DNA from: an uncultured Chlamydiae bacterium
GTDB taxonomy: Bacteria; Chlamydiota; Chlamydiia; Chlamydiales; SM23-39
Direction: 5' to 3'
DNA: 35,317 bases
Assembly: GCA_903889795.1 (NCBI GenBank)
Contig: CAISYW010000004.1
Location: 1-35,317 of the forward strand
How positions within the stretch are numbered: the first letter of the stretch is position 1; each line of letters starts with the position of its first letter. Below, one piece after another: positions 32,578-35,317 of this stretch. Under the pieces are notes generated by a model. That model saw nothing but the letters and a program-made list of their open reading frames with translations, searched no databases and was not told the origin of the DNA. Position numbers and translations under genes: made by a program.

Positions 32578-33852
32578 ATGAATAAAGACCTCATCGCTAT
32601 CTTTGAATATCTCGAACGCGAGAAAGGGATCAAACGCGACATTGTGATCGCGGCCATCGAAGATTCTCTCAGAGCTGCTGCTCGCAAAAGCATCAAGGGA
32701 ATCGGCGAGAAAGTGACCGTGCAGATCCATCCCAAAACGGGCGAAATCGAAGTATATGCCCAAAAAAAGATTGTCGAAAAAGTGCTGAATCCCAGCGATG
32801 AGATCTCTCTAGCCGCTGCTCGTGAGATGGAGCCTGATTGTAATATTGGCCAACTGCTCGAAATTTCAGTCACTCCTCAGGATTTTGGCCGTATCGCGGC
32901 GCAGGCTGCTCGGCAAATTATTACTCAAAAGCTGAAGGGTGCGGAACGCGATGTAATCTATGAAGAATATCGCCATCGAGCTGGCGAGATCATATCAGGG
33001 ACGGTTAAACGATTCATTCGCGGGCGAACGATTATTGTTGATTTGGGTAAAGTAGAAGCTATTTTACCTGAGCGCAACTATCCGAAACTCGAGAGATATA
33101 ATCTGGGCGACAAAGTGCAAGCTTTGCTACTCGAAGTACATGATACAGATACGGGAGGCGCTGAGGTCATTCTCTCGCGCAGCCACCCCGAGTTTGTGTC
33201 CCAGCTTTTTGTTCAGGAAGTTCCAGAACTGCATGACGGTACAGTTGCGATAGAAAAAATCGTTCGCGATGCAGGTTACCGCACGAAACTGGCCGTACGT
33301 TCCTTTGATCCTAAAGTAGATCCCGTTGGAACATGCGTTGGTGTTCGCGGAACTCGAATTAAGAATATTATTCGAGAACTGAATAACGAAAAAATTGATG
33401 TTGTCCCCTACTCGGATAACGCTCAAAGTCTGCTCGAAAATCTGATAGCGCCGGTTGTTCCCCGAAAACTGAAAATGGGCGACCAGAAGATCTTCATGGT
33501 TGTCGCTGATGATGATTATCCAATGGTGATCGGAAAGAAGGGAATGAATGCACGTCTCATCGGCCAATTGCTCGATTGTACGATCGAAGTGCAAAAAATC
33601 ACTGAATATCAAAAGCTTCTCGCCGTTCAATTGGCCGAGCTTTCCTCTTCAGAAGATCCATCCTTAGATGAGCGGCTTAAGATCGAAGGTGTCAACAGTT
33701 TGATCGCCGAAAGCTTAGTCGGAGCTGGCCTTGACACGATACGTAAAGTGATGAAGGCTGACCCAGCTGAAATACCTGTCAAAGTGCCGGGTGTGAATTA
33801 CTATGACTTGGCCGACAAAATCCTCGAACAAATACGCAAAAAAAAGGGATAA
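32578..33852 (+). CDS. nusA: Transcription termination/antitermination factor NusA
   Basis: The 424-residue protein has the N-terminal RNA-polymerase-binding domain (MNKDLIAIFEYLEREKGI start, about 1-125), an S1 domain (about 135-200, GEIISGTVKRFIRGRTIIVDLG) and two KH domains (about 200-345) with RSHPEFV, GVRGTRIKNIIRELNNEKIDV and IGKKGMNARLIG. A short HhH-like C-terminal segment follows, without the acidic repeats of E. coli NusA. It modulates pausing, termination and antitermination. AAGGTAAG precedes the ATG. Confidence 0.96.
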   Translation: MNKDLIAIFEYLEREKGIKRDIVIAAIEDSLRAAARKSIKGIGEKVTVQIHPKTGEIEVYAQKKIVEKVLNPSDEISLAAAREMEPDCNIGQLLEISVTPQDFGRIAAQAARQIITQKLKGAERDVIYEEYRHRAGEIISGTVKRFIRGRTIIVDLGKVEAILPERNYPKLERYNLGDKVQALLLEVHDTDTGGAEVILSRSHPEFVSQLFVQEVPELHDGTVAIEKIVRDAGYRTKLAVRSFDPKVDPVGTCVGVRGTRIKNIIRELNNEKIDVVPYSDNAQSLLENLIAPVVPRKLKMGDQKIFMVVADDDYPMVIGKKGMNARLIGQLLDCTIEVQKITEYQKLLAVQLAELSSSEDPSLDERLKIEGVNSLIAESLVGAGLDTIRKVMKADPAEIPVKVPGVNYYDLADKILEQIRKKKG

Positions 33853-33855
33853 CCG

Positions 33856-35317
33856 TTGGCTAAAATTAAGCTCAACATTAAAAACACTCAACTTGCTCAA
33901 GCTTTTAAGATCGGCAAACCCAAAATAACACCTGCCGCTGAACCGGAAGCTGAACCGATCAAGAAAAATTTGAGTACCAAGGCTGAGGAAGAAGTTCTTC
34001 CGGACGGATCTATCAAGAAACGGAAATCCCGTATTGTTCAGCCTTTAGCAGAAGTAGCTCCATCTGTTGTCGAAATTCCTGTACCCGAAATTAGTGAACC
34101 TACTCGCGAAAAAAAGAAACTATTTGACGATTCTCCAGCTCCGATTGCTCCACAAAAAGAAGTTGAACCGCAACCGGCAAAAGCTGAATCGAAAACGACG
34201 CCTCTGGAAGAGACAAAAAAGCCCCCCGTAAAACCTCCAGAAGCACCTGTCGCTGAAGCTCCTGCAATGCCACGCAAAGAAGCTCCTAAAGAAATGCGTT
34301 TACCGCAAAAGCGTGTGGAGCAACGGACATTCGACGCGAGAGACCGTCAAGGCTTAAGAGACACCGAAAACGAAGCCTGGCGGAAACGACGTGCCTTCAA
34401 ACCGGCTAAAAAGCGGTTTGAGGAACAGGTCATCATTCGTCCGAAAGAAGTTTCGGTTCGTCTCCCGATCATGATTAAAGATCTTGCCCATGAAATGAAG
34501 CTGAAATCATCACAGCTGATCGCCAAGCTCTTTATGAAAGGCATTATTTTAACTTTAAACGACTTTCTCGATGATGAAACCGTCATTCAACTCCTCGGAC
34601 ACGATTTTGACTGTGAAATTAAAATCGATACATCGGAGAAAGAGCGTATTCAAATTACGGACCGTGGCATCCGACAGGAAATCGACTCAACCAACCAGGA
34701 TCAACTTTTACTACGACCTCCCGTTGTCACTTTCATGGGTCATGTCGATCACGGAAAAACGAGTTTAATCGACGCAATTCGCAAATCCAACCGCGCTGCG
34801 TCAGAAGCCGGAGCGATTACACAGCATATTGGGGCATTTAAGGTTCACACTAAAGCGGGCGATGTAACGATTCTCGACACCCCCGGCCATGAAGCTTTTA
34901 CCGAAATGCGTTCGCGTGGTGCGATTGTTACCGACATTATTATTCTTGTTATCGCAGGCGATGAAGGAATTCGAGCTCAGACAGAAGAAGCGATTCGTCA
35001 AGCCACAGAAGCGAAGGTTCCTATTCTCGTCGCTGTCAATAAATGCGATCGACCGACGTTTGACGCTCAAAAAATCTATCGTGAATTGGCCGACCGGGAA
35101 TTGCTGCCGGAAAGCTGGGGCGGAACCACGATCACTGTGAATTGCTCAGCTGTATCCGGACAAGGCATCAACGAATTGCTTGAAATGATCGCTTTGCAAG
35201 CCGAGATCCTCGAGCTCCGCGCGAATCCAAACAGCCGTGCACGCGGAACCGTCCTTGAATCTGAGATGCATAAGGGCTTAGGAGCCGTTGCTACGATTCT
35301 CGTGCAAAACGGAACCC
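33856..35317 (+). CDS. infB: Translation initiation factor IF-2 (3' end beyond window)
   Basis: A TTG at 33856, 3 bp after the nusA stop and preceded by AGGGA, opens a frame that runs to the window edge (487 codons seen). The N-terminus is basic and then Pro/Glu/Lys-rich (AEPEAEPIKK, APAMPRKEAPKE), as in chlamydial IF-2. An IF2N region follows, then the GTPase domain with G1 GHVDHGKTS (295-303), G3 DTPGH (341-345), G4 NKCD (395-398) and G5 CSAVSGQG. IF-2 places initiator tRNA on the 30S subunit and promotes subunit joining. Domains after the G domain are outside the window. Confidence 0.95.
   Translation, partial: MAKIKLNIKNTQLAQAFKIGKPKITPAAEPEAEPIKKNLSTKAEEEVLPDGSIKKRKSRIVQPLAEVAPSVVEIPVPEISEPTREKKKLFDDSPAPIAPQKEVEPQPAKAESKTTPLEETKKPPVKPPEAPVAEAPAMPRKEAPKEMRLPQKRVEQRTFDARDRQGLRDTENEAWRKRRAFKPAKKRFEEQVIIRPKEVSVRLPIMIKDLAHEMKLKSSQLIAKLFMKGIILTLNDFLDDETVIQLLGHDFDCEIKIDTSEKERIQITDRGIRQEIDSTNQDQLLLRPPVVTFMGHVDHGKTSLIDAIRKSNRAASEAGAITQHIGAFKVHTKAGDVTILDTPGHEAFTEMRSRGAIVTDIIILVIAGDEGIRAQTEEAIRQATEAKVPILVAVNKCDRPTFDAQKIYRELADRELLPESWGGTTITVNCSAVSGQGINELLEMIALQAEILELRANPNSRARGTVLESEMHKGLGAVATILVQNGT

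Noticed and set aside
33127..33630. 167-codon minus-strand reading frame
   Set aside because: Antisense to the KH-domain part of nusA, which is conserved and in operon context.

Overview
The window looks like a chromosomal segment from an environmental chlamydia (phylum Chlamydiota, Parachlamydiales-like: Waddlia, Parachlamydia or Simkania relatives). The evidence is the rpsA-nusA-infB order, an rpe/efp/accB/accC gene string as in Chlamydia, an NTT-type ATP/ADP translocase, a tRNA-Val/tRNA-Asp pair, and several large proteins with paired hydrophobic hairpins that resemble inclusion-membrane proteins. The genus cannot be fixed from sequence alone.

Layout. 1-4270 is an accessory region. It holds two small VOC (glyoxalase-fold) paralogues, an unknown protein, palindromic repeat elements and an FkbM methyltransferase. 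The 3' end of the second VOC gene is repeated at 3983-4086, so a roughly 2.6-kb islet is framed by direct repeats. 4267-6870 has an SPL-type radical SAM protein, tRNA-Tyr and tRNA-Thr, a remnant of an IS200/IS605 right end lying against tRNA-Thr, a SEC-C zinc-finger protein, and a TtcA-like tRNA thiolation enzyme transcribed divergently from it. 6864-12420 has a probable outer-membrane barrel, a PutP-type Na+ symporter, surE, tRNA-Val and tRNA-Asp, a YitT-family membrane protein and a LOG-family phosphoribohydrolase. A palindromic MITE-like element overlaps the apparent 5' end of the LOG gene, and a second one lies just after it.

12742-17206 is the most interesting part. Amidohydrolase, P-loop dNMP-kinase-like protein and two tandem dCTP-deaminase homologues are joined by three consecutive ATGA stop/start overlaps, and an NTT-family nucleotide transporter follows 49 bp later. 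The two deaminase homologues align without gaps through residue 149 and have complementary defects. The first keeps the catalytic Glu (E122) but lacks the standard C-terminal lid motif. The second has Gln at position 122 but keeps the lid. This suggests a hetero-oligomeric or regulatory Dcd pair inside a nucleotide import and conversion operon.

17323-22388 holds three tandem paralogues of an unrecognised bilobed-hydrophobic family, two of which have inverted repeats over their start regions. 22471-30177 is a compact minus-strand cluster: unknown 652-residue protein, rpe, yvcK/cofD, HAD phosphatase, efp, accB, accC and rmlA, with several overlapping junctions and a terminator after rmlA. 30768 to the right edge is the plus-strand information-processing operon rpsA-nusA-infB, with infB cut by the window edge.
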